Assembly (NCBI RefSeq): GCF_002022275.1
Contig: NZ_MSDF01000031.1
Span: 1 to 64,000 of the forward strand
From: Pseudomonas fluorescens
GTDB lineage: Bacteria > Pseudomonadota > Gammaproteobacteria > Pseudomonadales > Pseudomonadaceae
Reading direction: 5' to 3'
Length of the DNA: 64,000 nt
Position numbers and translations under genes: made by a program
The notes under the pieces: model-generated
Told to the model about the DNA's origin: nothing
What the model saw: the letters and a program-made list of their open reading frames with translations, nothing else
The model's database searches: none
In this document: positions 1-9,355 of the stretch, one piece after another
Position numbering within the stretch: position 1 is the stretch's first letter
Layout: every line of letters begins with the position of its first letter

Positions 1-1731
1 GTAATCCACCGCAACAATGCGGCCCAGCTCATAACGCAAAAGCAGCGAGCGCCCCACACCGTTATCCAGCCGCTCAACCCGCTCCAAAAAATCCCGCGAA
101 ATCCGCAGCCGGTTGTCATACGCATCACTGATCGCCGTCAGCGAACCATCGCGAAAGTGATAGAACCGCGAGCCCTGAGCCAGCACCAGCTCATCAGGCA
201 ACGAACCCAGATAAATCGCGGCCTCAGCAGGACTGTTGGTGATCGCAGGGCGGGAGACAGTCGGAAGCGGAAACTCAGTCGAACGATTCTCGTGATCCGT
301 CCAGACCACTGAATCACCCACCACCGCCAGCCGCTGCGCCAGCGAATGACTCCAGCCAAACCCCAACCCGCAATCCACTTCTGCGGCACTGGTGCGATAC
401 AACCGCGTCCACTCAAACGGCAAAATCCCGTCCAGCGTGCCGTCGGTCAGTGCCAGCAATTCCTCGCCGGTCACCATCGACACCGGGCAGCCGTTGGTAG
501 CGGTCTTACCGGCTGAAGCCGATGCGTCGCCTGCGGGGTTTTTTCCCGACGCAGGCACATCGTCGACATGTTCCTGCCTGACCAACATCGTGCGTTGCGA
601 TGGGCTGCGAACCGCTGTAACCGGGTTTGAAACCACCTGATCCCCAGTCTTCAACGACGCCGCCGGAATCGTCTTGACTGAAATCGGCGGCCCACCCAGC
701 AAGATCGGCCTGGCCAGTTCAACATGCTCATCCACGCTGGATTTATTAAACTGCACGGCTATATGTTCCAGCCACTTGCGCGCCCGGCGAGACTTGATAC
801 CACTGAGCACCTTGGTACTGATGCGCACCACCATGCCCATTCCACAGGTGGCGAGACCCAGCAACAAGGTAATCAGCACTTCGACGCTGATCTCCCCCAG
901 GAACTCGTTCATATACGGCGGCGGCAGCATCCGTATCCAGCTGACCAGCGCCGAGAGATAGATAAACATCAGCGGCTCATCACTGAGCACCAGCAAACCT
1001 TTCGCGAGGGTTTCGGCGTTTAGTGCCAACAATTTTTCAAAGTCGGTTTGGGTCAGGTAGTGCAGCAGTTTTTCGGCATGGATCAGTGGGTGTGCAATCC
1101 ACTCGCACAGCTGCTTGAAGGTGTCCCAGAGCGTGTTCAAAGCCTCGCCAAATCCACGGGCATAGGCTTGGTGCAGCAATAGGTAACGCTTGAGGAAATT
1201 CGCTTCGGAATAGTTCTCCCAGAGTGGCTCGAAAGTGGTCGTCCACTCACTGCGCAACCAGCCCTCCAGCGGCGCAATAACCGACTGATAGGAGGCGTAC
1301 AACGCCTTGTAATGGGTTTTGGAGACATTGGGGTAGAAGTTGACCCGGTACAGCTGGTTGCGATCGCACTCAGTGACTTCGAGGATACCGCTCGGGCCGA
1401 TGGTTTTATGAATGGGCTCGCCCAACGGGCCGCCAGCCGGATCGACACGTTGCAGCACGACCGGCGTATTGCCGATGGGCACGAACCGCGAACTCTGGAA
1501 CATGTGCACCAGGGTCAACGTACCCTTGGCCTTGCAGGTGGCAACGATGCTGCTGGGGAAGAGGGAATGGTTGATCGGCGCAACCAGCGCCACTTCATCT
1601 CCGACCTTGAACACTTGCTCGACATCGAGTGCCGAAAAGCTGAAGAAGCTTTCTGCCCAGCTGTCGTAGCTATTGAGGCAGCGCCGAAAGTCGCTGAGGA
1701 CGGCTTCGACGTCGCGCGTTTTCGAATCCAT
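1..1731 (-). CDS. Rhs-family polymorphic toxin protein, N-terminal part (runs off left edge)
   Basis: The frame is open from the window edge to ATG at 1731, giving 577 residues without a stop. Residues 414-450 hold the DUF6531-type entry motif (GCPVSMVTGEELLALTDG), followed by Rhs/YD-type sequence (RFYHFRDGSLTAISDAYDN, RLRISRDFLERVERLDNGVG). Residues 1-340 are a poorly known N-terminal region with two hydrophobic stretches (about 245-269 and 283-303). Rhs proteins are usually secreted through type VI or other systems and carry a variable C-terminal toxin, which here lies outside the window. No typical Shine-Dalgarno precedes ATG 1731. An alternative TTG at 1779 overlaps the stop of a tiny upstream frame and would add 16 residues. 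Family confidence is high; toxin type is unknown. Confidence 0.9.
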   Translation of the reverse strand, partial: MDSKTRDVEAVLSDFRRCLNSYDSWAESFFSFSALDVEQVFKVGDEVALVAPINHSLFPSSIVATCKAKGTLTLVHMFQSSRFVPIGNTPVVLQRVDPAGGPLGEPIHKTIGPSGILEVTECDRNQLYRVNFYPNVSKTHYKALYASYQSVIAPLEGWLRSEWTTTFEPLWENYSEANFLKRYLLLHQAYARGFGEALNTLWDTFKQLCEWIAHPLIHAEKLLHYLTQTDFEKLLALNAETLAKGLLVLSDEPLMFIYLSALVSWIRMLPPPYMNEFLGEISVEVLITLLLGLATCGMGMVVRISTKVLSGIKSRRARKWLEHIAVQFNKSSVDEHVELARPILLGGPPISVKTIPAASLKTGDQVVSNPVTAVRSPSQRTMLVRQEHVDDVPASGKNPAGDASASAGKTATNGCPVSMVTGEELLALTDGTLDGILPFEWTRLYRTSAAEVDCGLGFGWSHSLAQRLAVVGDSVVWTDHENRSTEFPLPTVSRPAITNSPAEAAIYLGSLPDELVLAQGSRFYHFRDGSLTAISDAYDNRLRISRDFLERVERLDNGVGRSLLLRYELGRIVAVDY

Positions 1732-2084
1732 GGCGGCCAGTACCAGAAAGCCAATGTTTTGGCTGGTAGCGGCGATCAAGAGGCAGCCCCGACAATCAGG
1801 GCACTAACAAAAAAAACCATCTGCAATCCCTCGCACTGTGTGATCAGGCGAAGGACTTTGCAGAGGTTTTCAGGGAAGTTATGTAGAGCTTGTCTGGGTA
1901 ATGCGTGGGACATTTCAACAGATGCCGTGCTCTTGATATCAGGCACCGATTTCCTTGTGAAAATGGCTGACCGGGCCCTGTCACGTTCGGTCACCACTAG
2001 ACAGTGCAGCAGGTCGGCGAACCCCGGTTAGACTTACCTGTCGATATCCGCATTGCCCAGCCTGTCGTAATCCAAGGAAGCCTC

Positions 2085-3170
2085 ATGTATTCAAGCCGAC
2101 TGATCCTGTTTCTCACGACCTTGCTGGTGCTGGCTGGCTGCTCCACTTCACGCGGCCCGCAACAGCCTGAGCGCAGCGAGGCCGAGGTGAAGGCGCAGAT
2201 CGTGCGCTTGCTGCCCGCAACAGTGGTAGACCGCAATGGCTGGGCGCAGGATATCTACACGGCCTTCGACACCCAGAAGATCTACCCCGGCACCGAAAAT
2301 ATCTGCGCCGTGCTCGCGGTGACCGAGCAGGAGTCCACCTATCAGGTCGACCCACCCGTGCCGAACATGGGCAAGATCGCCCAGGATGAAATCCTGCGAC
2401 GTGCCGGCAAAGTCCACGTGCCGGCTTTTGTCGTGCGTACCACGCTGCAATTGCGTTCGCCTACGGGCAAGTCTTACGCCGACCGCCTGAACGCCGCGCG
2501 CACCGAAAAAGACCTGAGCGGGATATTTGATGACTTCATCAGCATGGTGCCCTTGGGCAATACGCTGTTCGGCGGCTTCAACCCGGTGCATACCGCCGGC
2601 CCCATGCAGGTCAGCATCGAGTTTGCGCAAAAACAGGCACGGGGCTATCCCTATACGGTCGATGGCTCGATTCGCCGGGAGGTCTTCACCCGCCGCGGCG
2701 GGATGTATTTCGGCATCGCCCATTTGCTCGGTTACCCGGTGAATTACGACCAGCCGCTGTACCGCTTCGCCGACTTCAATGCCGGTTGGTACGCGAGCCG
2801 TAACGCTGCGTTCCAGGCCGCCGTGAGCCGTGTCACAGGTACCGATCTGGCATTGGATGGGGATTTGATTCGCTACGGTTCATTGTTGCCGGGCACCACC
2901 GAGCTGGCGGTGCGTTCCCTGGGCGCGAAACTGGACATGCGCAACCCCAGCATCCGCAGTCAGCTGGAGCAGGGCGAGCAGTTGGATTTTGAAGAGACGA
3001 CGCTCTACAAACGCGTGTTTGCGTTGGCGGACAAAGCTGCAGGCAAGCCAATGCCACGGGCGATTTTGCCGGGCATCGTGCTCAAGAGCCCGAAGATCAC
3101 CCGCAACCTCACCACGGCGTGGTTCGCCAAACGCGTGGATGAGCGCTATCAGCGGTGTATGAAGCGTTAA
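2085..3170 (+). CDS. DUF1615 (YaiW-like) outer-membrane lipoprotein
   Basis: 361 residues. The N-terminus is a lipoprotein signal with lipobox LAGC and acylated Cys19. The start at 2085 is chosen because AAGGAAG lies just upstream and because it places the lipobox correctly; the frame is open further upstream but has no signal sequence there. The body (AVTEQESTYQVDPPVPNMGK, GGFNPVHTAGPMQVS, FADFNAGWYASRNAAFQ) matches the DUF1615 family, whose E. coli member YaiW is a surface lipoprotein linked to peptide uptake through SbmA. The ESTYQ and GPMQV elements recall a lysozyme-like fold, but catalytic activity is not established. Monocistronic; the next gene begins 91 bp later. Confidence 0.82.
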   Translation: MYSSRLILFLTTLLVLAGCSTSRGPQQPERSEAEVKAQIVRLLPATVVDRNGWAQDIYTAFDTQKIYPGTENICAVLAVTEQESTYQVDPPVPNMGKIAQDEILRRAGKVHVPAFVVRTTLQLRSPTGKSYADRLNAARTEKDLSGIFDDFISMVPLGNTLFGGFNPVHTAGPMQVSIEFAQKQARGYPYTVDGSIRREVFTRRGGMYFGIAHLLGYPVNYDQPLYRFADFNAGWYASRNAAFQAAVSRVTGTDLALDGDLIRYGSLLPGTTELAVRSLGAKLDMRNPSIRSQLEQGEQLDFEETTLYKRVFALADKAAGKPMPRAILPGIVLKSPKITRNLTTAWFAKRVDERYQRCMKR

Positions 3171-3261
3171 CTGATTACCCATGATTGGTTGGGCTGATGG
3201 TGGTAGCGGATGACGGCAGGTTGAGTTAAATCTCGACTTTGTCGCCAGGGAAGAATTCACC

Positions 3262-3678
3262 ATGATCGCTCACGCCGTGCCTGAAGGTTTTGTTTCACTG
3301 CCGCGCAGCAGCCCGCTTCTGGATTTGCTGGGGCCGGCGTATTGCCGAGGCGAAGGCCTGAAACTGGAAATCGGCCTGCGCGCGGATAATCGCCATGCCA
3401 ATGGGCGTGGCACAGTGCATGGCGGGGTGTTGGCGACCCTGGCAGATGTGGGTATGGGTTACGCGATGGCGTTTTCCAGCGAGCCGCCGTTGCCGCTGAT
3501 TACGGCAAGCATGACGATCGATTACTTTGGGGCCGTGCAGGTGGGGGAGTGGATAGTGGTGCGATTGGAGCACCACAAGCGCGGCCGGCAAATGGCGTTT
3601 GCCACGGTGAGCTTGCAGGTGGGAGAGAAAGTAGTGGCGCGGGCGAATGCGGTGTTTGCGGTGCCACGGAACGACTGA
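3262..3678 (+). CDS. PaaI-family hotdog-fold thioesterase
   Basis: 138 residues, the usual length for the family. The hallmark hotdog helix is present at about residues 45-65 (HANGRGTVHGGVLATLADVG), followed by ITASMTIDYFGAVQVGEWIV. PaaI/YbgC-type enzymes hydrolyse acyl- or aryl-CoA thioesters in the cytoplasm. ATG 3262 follows AGGGAAGAATTCACC, a good ribosome site. It is followed directly by a REP palindrome and then by the convergent atoB terminator. The substrate cannot be read from sequence; a housekeeping clean-up thioesterase is the likeliest role. Confidence 0.85.
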   Translation: MIAHAVPEGFVSLPRSSPLLDLLGPAYCRGEGLKLEIGLRADNRHANGRGTVHGGVLATLADVGMGYAMAFSSEPPLPLITASMTIDYFGAVQVGEWIVVRLEHHKRGRQMAFATVSLQVGEKVVARANAVFAVPRND

Positions 3679-3691
3679 CAACGCTGGCCCA

Positions 3692-3782
3692 CTGTGGGAG
3701 CTGGCTTGCCTGCGATTACGGTGGACCAGCTTGCCTATCCGGCGCAGGTATACCGCTATCGCAGGCAAGCCAGCTCCCACAG
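3692..3782. repeat. REP palindrome
   Basis: Long inverted repeat with arms CTGTGGGAGCTGGCTTGCCT and its complement, separated by a 40-50 bp centre. This is the common P. fluorescens REP type (GGGAGCTGGCTTGCCTGCGA). It lies between the convergent thioesterase and atoB genes. Confidence 0.9.
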
Positions 3783-3814
3783 TGGATTCGTATTTATTCA
3801 GGAATATTGCAAAG

Positions 3815-3850
3815 TAAAGAAAAGGCCCGGTTTTCGTGGAACCGGGCCTT
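3815..3850 (-). terminator. Rho-independent terminator of dhcA-dhcB-atoB
   Basis: On the minus strand an 11-bp stem AAGGCCCGGTT / AACCGGGCCTT (3822-3850) is followed by TTTTCTTTAC, 19 bp beyond the atoB stop codon. Confidence 0.85.
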
Positions 3851-3869
3851 GTCCATGTTGCTCTTTGAA

Positions 3870-5051
<1,182 letters not shown>

Positions 5052-5062
5052 GGAATCTGTCC

Positions 5063-5722
5063 TCACTGGAAGTGCATTTCTGGAACGTGGTCCGGGACGA
5101 TCAGTTTACCGGCGGTCTTGCTCACAATCTCTTCAACGCTGACGCCAGGTGCGCGTTCCTTGAGGACAAAAGCGCCATTTTCGATTTCCAGGTATGCAAG
5201 GTCAGTCAACACACGCTTGATGCACTTGGCGCCGGTCAGCGGCAGGCTGCATTGGCTGAGCAACTTGGACTCACCGTCCTTGGACGCGTGGGTCATGATC
5301 ACGATGATATTTTCTGCGCCGGCCACCAGGTCCATGGCACCGCCCATGCCTTTGACCAGTTTGCCGGGGATCATCCACGAGGCAATGTTGCCCTGTACGT
5401 CTACTTCAAACGCACCGAGTACCGTGAGGTCGACGTGGCCGCCGCGGATCATTGCGAAGGATTCGGCGGAGGAGAAAATCGACGCGCCGATGCGCGCCGT
5501 CACCGTCTGCTTGCCGGCATTGATCATGTCGGCATCAATGGTTTCTTCGGTAGGAAACGGGCCCATGCCCAGTAGGCCGTTTTCCGACTGCAGCATGACT
5601 TCCATGCCTTCGGGAATGTAGTTGGCCACCAGGGTCGGAATGCCGATGCCGAGGTTGACGTAGAAACCGTCCTGCATTTCACGGGCGACTCGTTGAGCCA
5701 TTTGTTCGCGGGTAAGAGCCAT
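5063..5722 (-). CDS. dhcB: 3-oxoacid CoA-transferase subunit B (DhcB-like)
   Basis: 219 residues, normal for a beta subunit of family I CoA-transferases (SCOT/AtoA type). The catalytic glutamate lies in SENGLLGMGP. ATG 5722 has AAGGACAC upstream and gives the canonical start MALTREQMAQRVAREMQDG; the open frame extends further upstream only as antisense-like sequence. The arrangement regulator-A-B-thiolase matches the P. aeruginosa dhcR/dhcA/dhcB/atoB locus (PA1998-PA2001), where the transferase acts on dehydrocarnitine. The exact acid used here is inferred from synteny only. Confidence 0.88.
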   Translation of the reverse strand: MALTREQMAQRVAREMQDGFYVNLGIGIPTLVANYIPEGMEVMLQSENGLLGMGPFPTEETIDADMINAGKQTVTARIGASIFSSAESFAMIRGGHVDLTVLGAFEVDVQGNIASWMIPGKLVKGMGGAMDLVAGAENIIVIMTHASKDGESKLLSQCSLPLTGAKCIKRVLTDLAYLEIENGAFVLKERAPGVSVEEIVSKTAGKLIVPDHVPEMHFQ

Positions 5723-5756
5723 TTCATGTGTCCTTATTGTTCGGGCCGAAGGCGGA

Positions 5757-6455
5757 TTATTTGCGCACGGTGCGCTGTTCGATGCGCTTCTCGAAAGTGC
5801 CGCAAATGACCCGATCGACGTAGATCCCAGGGGTATGGATATGCGCCGGGTCCAGCTCGCCTGGCTCGACGATCTCCTCGACTTCAACCACGGTGATCTT
5901 GCCGGCAGTAGCGGCCAGCGGGTTGAAGTTCTGCGCGGTGTGGCGGTAGATGACGTTGCCGAAGTGGTCAGCTTTCCAGCCTTTGACAATGGCGAAGTCG
6001 CCGGTGATGGATTCTTCCATCAGGTAAGGGCGGCCATTGAATTCACGGGTTTCCTTGCCTTCGGCAACGGGGGTGCCAACGCCGGTAGCGGTGAAGAAGG
6101 CCGGAATGCCAGCACCGCCTGCGCGCATTTTTTCTGCGAGGGTGCCTTGAGGGGTCAGTACCACTTCGATTTCGCCGCTGAGCAACTGTTTCTCGAACAG
6201 GGCGTTTTCACCGACGTAGGAAGCGATCACTTTGCTGATCTGTTTTTCTTCCAGCAGTACGCCCAGGCCGAAACCGTCGACGCCGCAGTTGTTGGAAACC
6301 ACGGTCAAATCGCGGGTGCCTTTGCGCTTGATTTCGGCGATGAGGTTTTCCGGAATGCCGCACAAGCCGAAACCGCCGGACAGTACGGTCATGCCGTCTT
6401 CCAGGCCTGCCAGCGCTTCTTCATAGGACGCCACGCGTTTATCGAAACCTGCCAT
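5757..6455 (-). CDS. dhcA: 3-oxoacid CoA-transferase subunit A (DhcA-like)
   Basis: 232 residues, the alpha subunit of a family I CoA-transferase. It shows the glycine-rich start (GMTVLSGGFGLCGIPENLI), the typical NNCGVDGFGLG and the C-terminal VDRVICGTFEKRIEQRTVR. ATG 6455 is preceded by AAAGAGGTGCAT. First gene of dhcA-dhcB-atoB, with 34 bp to dhcB. It is transcribed divergently from the LysR gene at 6589, and the 133-bp intergenic region holds a perfect palindrome. With dhcB it should transfer CoA from succinyl-CoA (or acetyl-CoA) to a short 3-oxoacid. Confidence 0.88.
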   Translation of the reverse strand: MAGFDKRVASYEEALAGLEDGMTVLSGGFGLCGIPENLIAEIKRKGTRDLTVVSNNCGVDGFGLGVLLEEKQISKVIASYVGENALFEKQLLSGEIEVVLTPQGTLAEKMRAGGAGIPAFFTATGVGTPVAEGKETREFNGRPYLMEESITGDFAIVKGWKADHFGNVIYRHTAQNFNPLAATAGKITVVEVEEIVEPGELDPAHIHTPGIYVDRVICGTFEKRIEQRTVRK

Positions 6456-6526
6456 ATGCACCTCTTTTATTGTGTGTGGTCCAGCCAGTGACCTGAGTGT
6501 TGCGCTGCCGGATTGATTTGTTAAGT

Positions 6527-6557
6527 TGTTTTTTAAGGTTGATTGATTTAAAAAACA
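6527..6557. promoter_or_regulatory. Palindromic operator candidate for the LysR regulator
   Basis: Perfect 10-bp inverted repeat TGTTTTTTAA / TTAAAAAACA with an 11-bp spacer in the divergent dhcA-dhcR intergenic region. Size and position fit a LysR-type recognition site of the T-N11-A class. Confidence 0.55.
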
Positions 6558-6588
6558 GCATAGTCGATTCGCCCTCCGGAGTAGCGCC

Positions 6589-7494
6589 ATGACCGTCAAA
6601 CAGATGCGGGCCTTTCTGGCCGTGGCCCAGAGCCTGAGTTTTGCCGCCGCTTGCGAGCGCTTGCACCTTTCCCAATCGGCGTTGAGCTTGACCATCAAGG
6701 GGCTGGAGGAAGGTCTGGGCGGGCGCTTGTTCAGCCGCAACACGCGCAACGTGGCGCTGACGCCTGAAGGTGAATCCCTGCTGCCTCTGGCACGACGGTT
6801 GATTGCGGATTGGGATAATGCCGAAGATGAGTTGCGTCAGCGTTTTACCCTGCAGCGCGGGCGCGTGACAGTGGCGGCGATGCCGTCGTTTGCAGGTAAT
6901 TTGCTGCCGCCGATCCTGAAGATATTTCGCGCACGTTACCCTCAGGTGAATGTGACGGTGCACGACTTGATCAACGAGCAGGTGCTGGAGATGGTTCGCG
7001 ACCGCCAGGTGGAACTGGGCGTGGCGTTCGAGCCGTCCGACGGATCCTCTCTGGCATTCACGCCTTTATACCTAGACCGGTTTATCGCTGTAGTGCCCGG
7101 TGATTCACCTTTGGCACACCGCACGCAAATCGACTGGAAAACCCTGCTGGAGCAACCCTTCATCACCTTACAACGGCCGTCTACGGTACGCGTGATGCTG
7201 GAAGATCACTTGAATGCCTTGCAGATGAAATTGCCGGTAGCGTTGGAAAGCCATCAATTGACGACGGTAGGCAAGATGGTTGCCAGTGGCTTGGGCGTCA
7301 GCGCCGTACCCGCATTGTGCGCCCGGCAGATGGAGGAGGCGGGTGCCCATTGCATCACCCTGAGCGATCCAGTGATCGAGCGGCCGATTGGCGTGTTAAC
7401 CAAGCCTGGGCATGAGCTGTCGGCAGCGGCGCAGGTGTTGTTTGATATTTTCCGTGATGAAGCGAGTAAGGGGCGATTTCCGGCTTTGTTATAA
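6589..7494 (+). CDS. dhcR: LysR-type regulator of dhcAB-atoB (DhcR-like)
   Basis: 301 residues. The N-terminal winged helix-turn-helix (residues 1-60: MTVKQMRAFLAVAQSLSFAA, LHLSQSALSLTIKGLEEGLG) is followed by a LysR substrate-binding domain. Divergent orientation to dhcA-dhcB-atoB and synteny with P. aeruginosa PA1998 support a role as activator of that operon. The likely inducer is a carnitine-derived intermediate or short ketoacid. ATG 6589 follows CCGGAGTAGCGCC. The symbol is given by synteny, so function is an inference while family is certain. Confidence 0.85.
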   Translation: MTVKQMRAFLAVAQSLSFAAACERLHLSQSALSLTIKGLEEGLGGRLFSRNTRNVALTPEGESLLPLARRLIADWDNAEDELRQRFTLQRGRVTVAAMPSFAGNLLPPILKIFRARYPQVNVTVHDLINEQVLEMVRDRQVELGVAFEPSDGSSLAFTPLYLDRFIAVVPGDSPLAHRTQIDWKTLLEQPFITLQRPSTVRVMLEDHLNALQMKLPVALESHQLTTVGKMVASGLGVSAVPALCARQMEEAGAHCITLSDPVIERPIGVLTKPGHELSAAAQVLFDIFRDEASKGRFPALL

Positions 7495-7515
7495 ACTTGA
7501 TCAGGATTGGCTATT

Positions 7516-7546
7516 AAAAAGCCCGCTCGAATAAACGAGCGGGCTT
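7516..7546 (-). terminator. Rho-independent terminator
   Basis: Stem GCCCGCTCG / CGAGCGGGC (7521-7544, 6-nt loop) followed on the minus strand by TTTTT. It ends the minus-strand gene that stops at 7567 and may also stop readthrough from dhcR. Confidence 0.88.
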
Positions 7547-7566
7547 AAATGTTTAATGCTGTTTTA

Positions 7567-7896
7567 TCAGCAGTATCTATCAATCACTTTAACGCGCGAC
7601 TGGCCGTTGAGGTGCTGCCATTCGTTATTAAGTGTGTGAAAGACCTGTTCGATAAAGTTGCGATCTGCCGCAGCCTTCTTGCCGACATAACCCTGGCCGC
7701 GGCGGTACACCTTCAGGCGCGCTGCCAGCTCACGGTTGTTACGGTCAAATTCAGCTTCTTCGGTATTGGGCGCCAGGCAGTCAAGTTGCACTTCGCCCGA
7801 TTTGCCGATCCACAGAACATGATCGTCGAGAGTGTCTTTCTGCGCTGCGAACATCTCAGCCAATTCATCGATAGTTGGTTGGTTGTTCAGATTCAT
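7567..7896 (-). CDS. Conserved small hypothetical protein
   Basis: 109 residues, hydrophilic and mixed charge, no signal peptide or membrane segment. ATG 7896 follows AAGGGGCTTACAC, a strong ribosome site, and the gene ends in a clear terminator, so expression as a monocistron is likely. I recognise no domain; the sequence (DELAEMFAAQKDTLDDHVLWI, then an Arg/Lys-rich segment VYRRGQGYVGKK) could suggest a small nucleic-acid- or protein-binding factor, but that is speculation. Its unusually long putative 5' leader suggests post-transcriptional control. Confidence 0.7.
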   Translation of the reverse strand: MNLNNQPTIDELAEMFAAQKDTLDDHVLWIGKSGEVQLDCLAPNTEEAEFDRNNRELAARLKVYRRGQGYVGKKAAADRNFIEQVFHTLNNEWQHLNGQSRVKVIDRYC

Positions 7897-8221
7897 GTGT
7901 AAGCCCCTTGACCAGTTGGCGATCTATCAGTTGATTCGTTAATACTGCTTAGTTGTCTCCGGCTCTGAAAGCCGGGCGTCAGTAACGGTCTGCCGAGTAC
8001 GGGCAGGGTCTTGAACCTGATGCATGTAGTCTTGCTGATGAACGGCTACGTGATGGTTTCATTCACGCAGACAAGCAGCGTTTGAGCTCCTTGTACCGAA
8101 CCTTGCGGGTCGGTCAGCTTCATCAATCTGCCTTGTGGGCAGTGCACATCCGGGAAAAACAGCTCGGCGGTCAGACGAGCTCTTTCAAAACGCTTGTTAC
8201 CAACGCTCCCGATCCGGGAGA
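7897..8221 (-). promoter_or_regulatory. Long putative structured 5' leader of the 7567-7896 gene
   Basis: About 320 nt lie between a sigma-70-like promoter and the start codon at 7896. On the minus strand the segment can form several small hairpins: CTCCCG/CGGGAG, TGCC/GGCA and CCGGCT/AGCCGG. A short frame exists within it (8046-8285, minus) but has no convincing ribosome site. No known riboswitch was recognised. Confidence 0.4.
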
Positions 8222-8228
8222 CGTCTCG

Positions 8229-8292
8229 ATAATGCAAGGACAAAAAGGTTACGTCAACGGTTATGTAGTGATTTTTTTTGAGCACTACATAA
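8229..8292 (-). promoter_or_regulatory. Promoter with upstream palindrome
   Basis: Minus-strand -35 TTGACG (8252-8257), 17-bp spacer and -10 CATTAT (8229-8234). Directly upstream of the -35 lies a perfect 10-bp inverted repeat TTATGTAGTG / CACTACATAA (8261-8292) whose 12-nt centre contains eight T, well placed for an activator site. Confidence 0.5.
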
Positions 8293-8391
8293 ATCGCTGT
8301 GGTGACGGGAGAATGCCGGAAAACGTGACTTGGGCGTCATTTTTTGTGCAATGGGTCTCAGGATCTCGGTGGACAATTCAGCACCGGAACC

Positions 8392-8480
8392 CTGTGGGAG
8401 CTGGCTTGCCTGCGATAGCGGTGTATCAGTGGTAACTACGTTGCTGACACAACGCTATCGCAGGCAAGCCAGCTCCCACA
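8392..8480. repeat. REP palindrome
   Basis: Same type as at 3692: CTGTGGGAGCTGGCTTGCCT arm, complementary arm ending AGCTCCCACA. It separates the leader region from the convergent end of the Sir2 gene. Confidence 0.9.
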
Positions 8481-8501
8481 TTCGGATTTGCAGTGTTCTC
8501 G

Positions 8502-9347
8502 TTAACGCAACCTTTCGACCAGCAGCGGCAACAGCCGCTCGCACGACGCCTCGATCTTCACCTGCAACAACTCATCCCCTCGGGTTTTGCCCAGGTTGAT
8601 AGCAATCACCGGTTTGCCTTGCTCGACCATCGCCTTGCACAGACGAAAGGCCGAATAGGCCATGAGCGAGGAGCCGACCACCAGCAAACCTTCGGCGTGA
8701 TTTACCGCAGCCATCGCATTGGCTGCCGTGGCCTGGGCGACGTTCTCGCCGAAGAACACCACATCCGGCTTCAAGCGCTGGCCGCTGCAGTGGGGGCAGT
8801 GAGGGACTTTGAAGCGTTCTTCAAAAACCGGATCGAGCAGCGTATCGCCGTCCGGTGCCTGTACGGCATCGACGCCCGCCAGGTACGGATTCTCATCTTC
8901 CATCACCCGCTGGATCACATCGCGGGCGCTGCGCTGCAAACAATCCAGGCACAGCACCCGGTGCAAGCTGCCATGCAACTCGATCACATCATGGCTGCCG
9001 GCCTGGTCGTGCAAGGTGTCAACGTTCTGCGTAATAAGCCCGCTGATGCGCTCGCGCTGTTGCAGTGTCGCCAGCGCAAAATGCGCCGGGTTAGGCCGCG
9101 CAATGCGCACTCTTGGCCAACCCAGCATGGCCCGGGCCCAGTACCGGCGCCGCGCTTGTGGAGTGGCCAGGAACTCCTGGTACATCATCGGTGCCTTGCC
9201 CCGACGCACACCTTCGCTGTCGCGGTAGTCCGGGATGCCCGACGACGTGCTGATTCCCGCACCGGTCAGCACCAGAAAGCGCCGTTCGGCCATAGCCCGG
9301 TGCAGGGTGTCGAGGTGGTCTTCTTGATGTTCCAGCGTGTCGAGCAT
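8502..9347 (-). CDS. Sir2-family NAD-dependent protein deacetylase
   Basis: 281 residues. Sirtuin hallmarks are complete: NAD-binding GAGIS, TQNVD, catalytic His in IELHGSL, a zinc site made by CLDC and CPHC, and VVFFGEN. Sirtuins remove acyl groups from lysines using NAD+. ATG 9347 follows AGGAG and lies 8 bp after the CBS gene stop, so the two are cotranscribed and probably translationally coupled. It belongs to the longer class (SIRT4-like), compared with the roughly 240-residue CobB. Partner CBS protein may sense adenine nucleotides, which would link deacylation to energy state; this is inference. Confidence 0.92.
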   Translation of the reverse strand: MLDTLEHQEDHLDTLHRAMAERRFLVLTGAGISTSSGIPDYRDSEGVRRGKAPMMYQEFLATPQARRRYWARAMLGWPRVRIARPNPAHFALATLQQRERISGLITQNVDTLHDQAGSHDVIELHGSLHRVLCLDCLQRSARDVIQRVMEDENPYLAGVDAVQAPDGDTLLDPVFEERFKVPHCPHCSGQRLKPDVVFFGENVAQATAANAMAAVNHAEGLLVVGSSLMAYSAFRLCKAMVEQGKPVIAINLGKTRGDELLQVKIEASCERLLPLLVERLR

Positions 9348-9355
9348 GGGTTCTC

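Noticed and set aside
3692..3782. Possible CRISPR repeat
   Set aside because: The palindromes at nine places are dispersed singly or in pairs, have no regular spacers and match REP sequences.
8046..8285. Minus-strand 79-codon frame in the leader region
   Set aside because: GTG start lies within the palindrome upstream of the predicted promoter, no ribosome site is seen and no known domain is recognised; more likely part of the leader.
8082..8435. Plus-strand 117-codon frame
   Set aside because: Its end reads through the REP element and it has no ribosome site.
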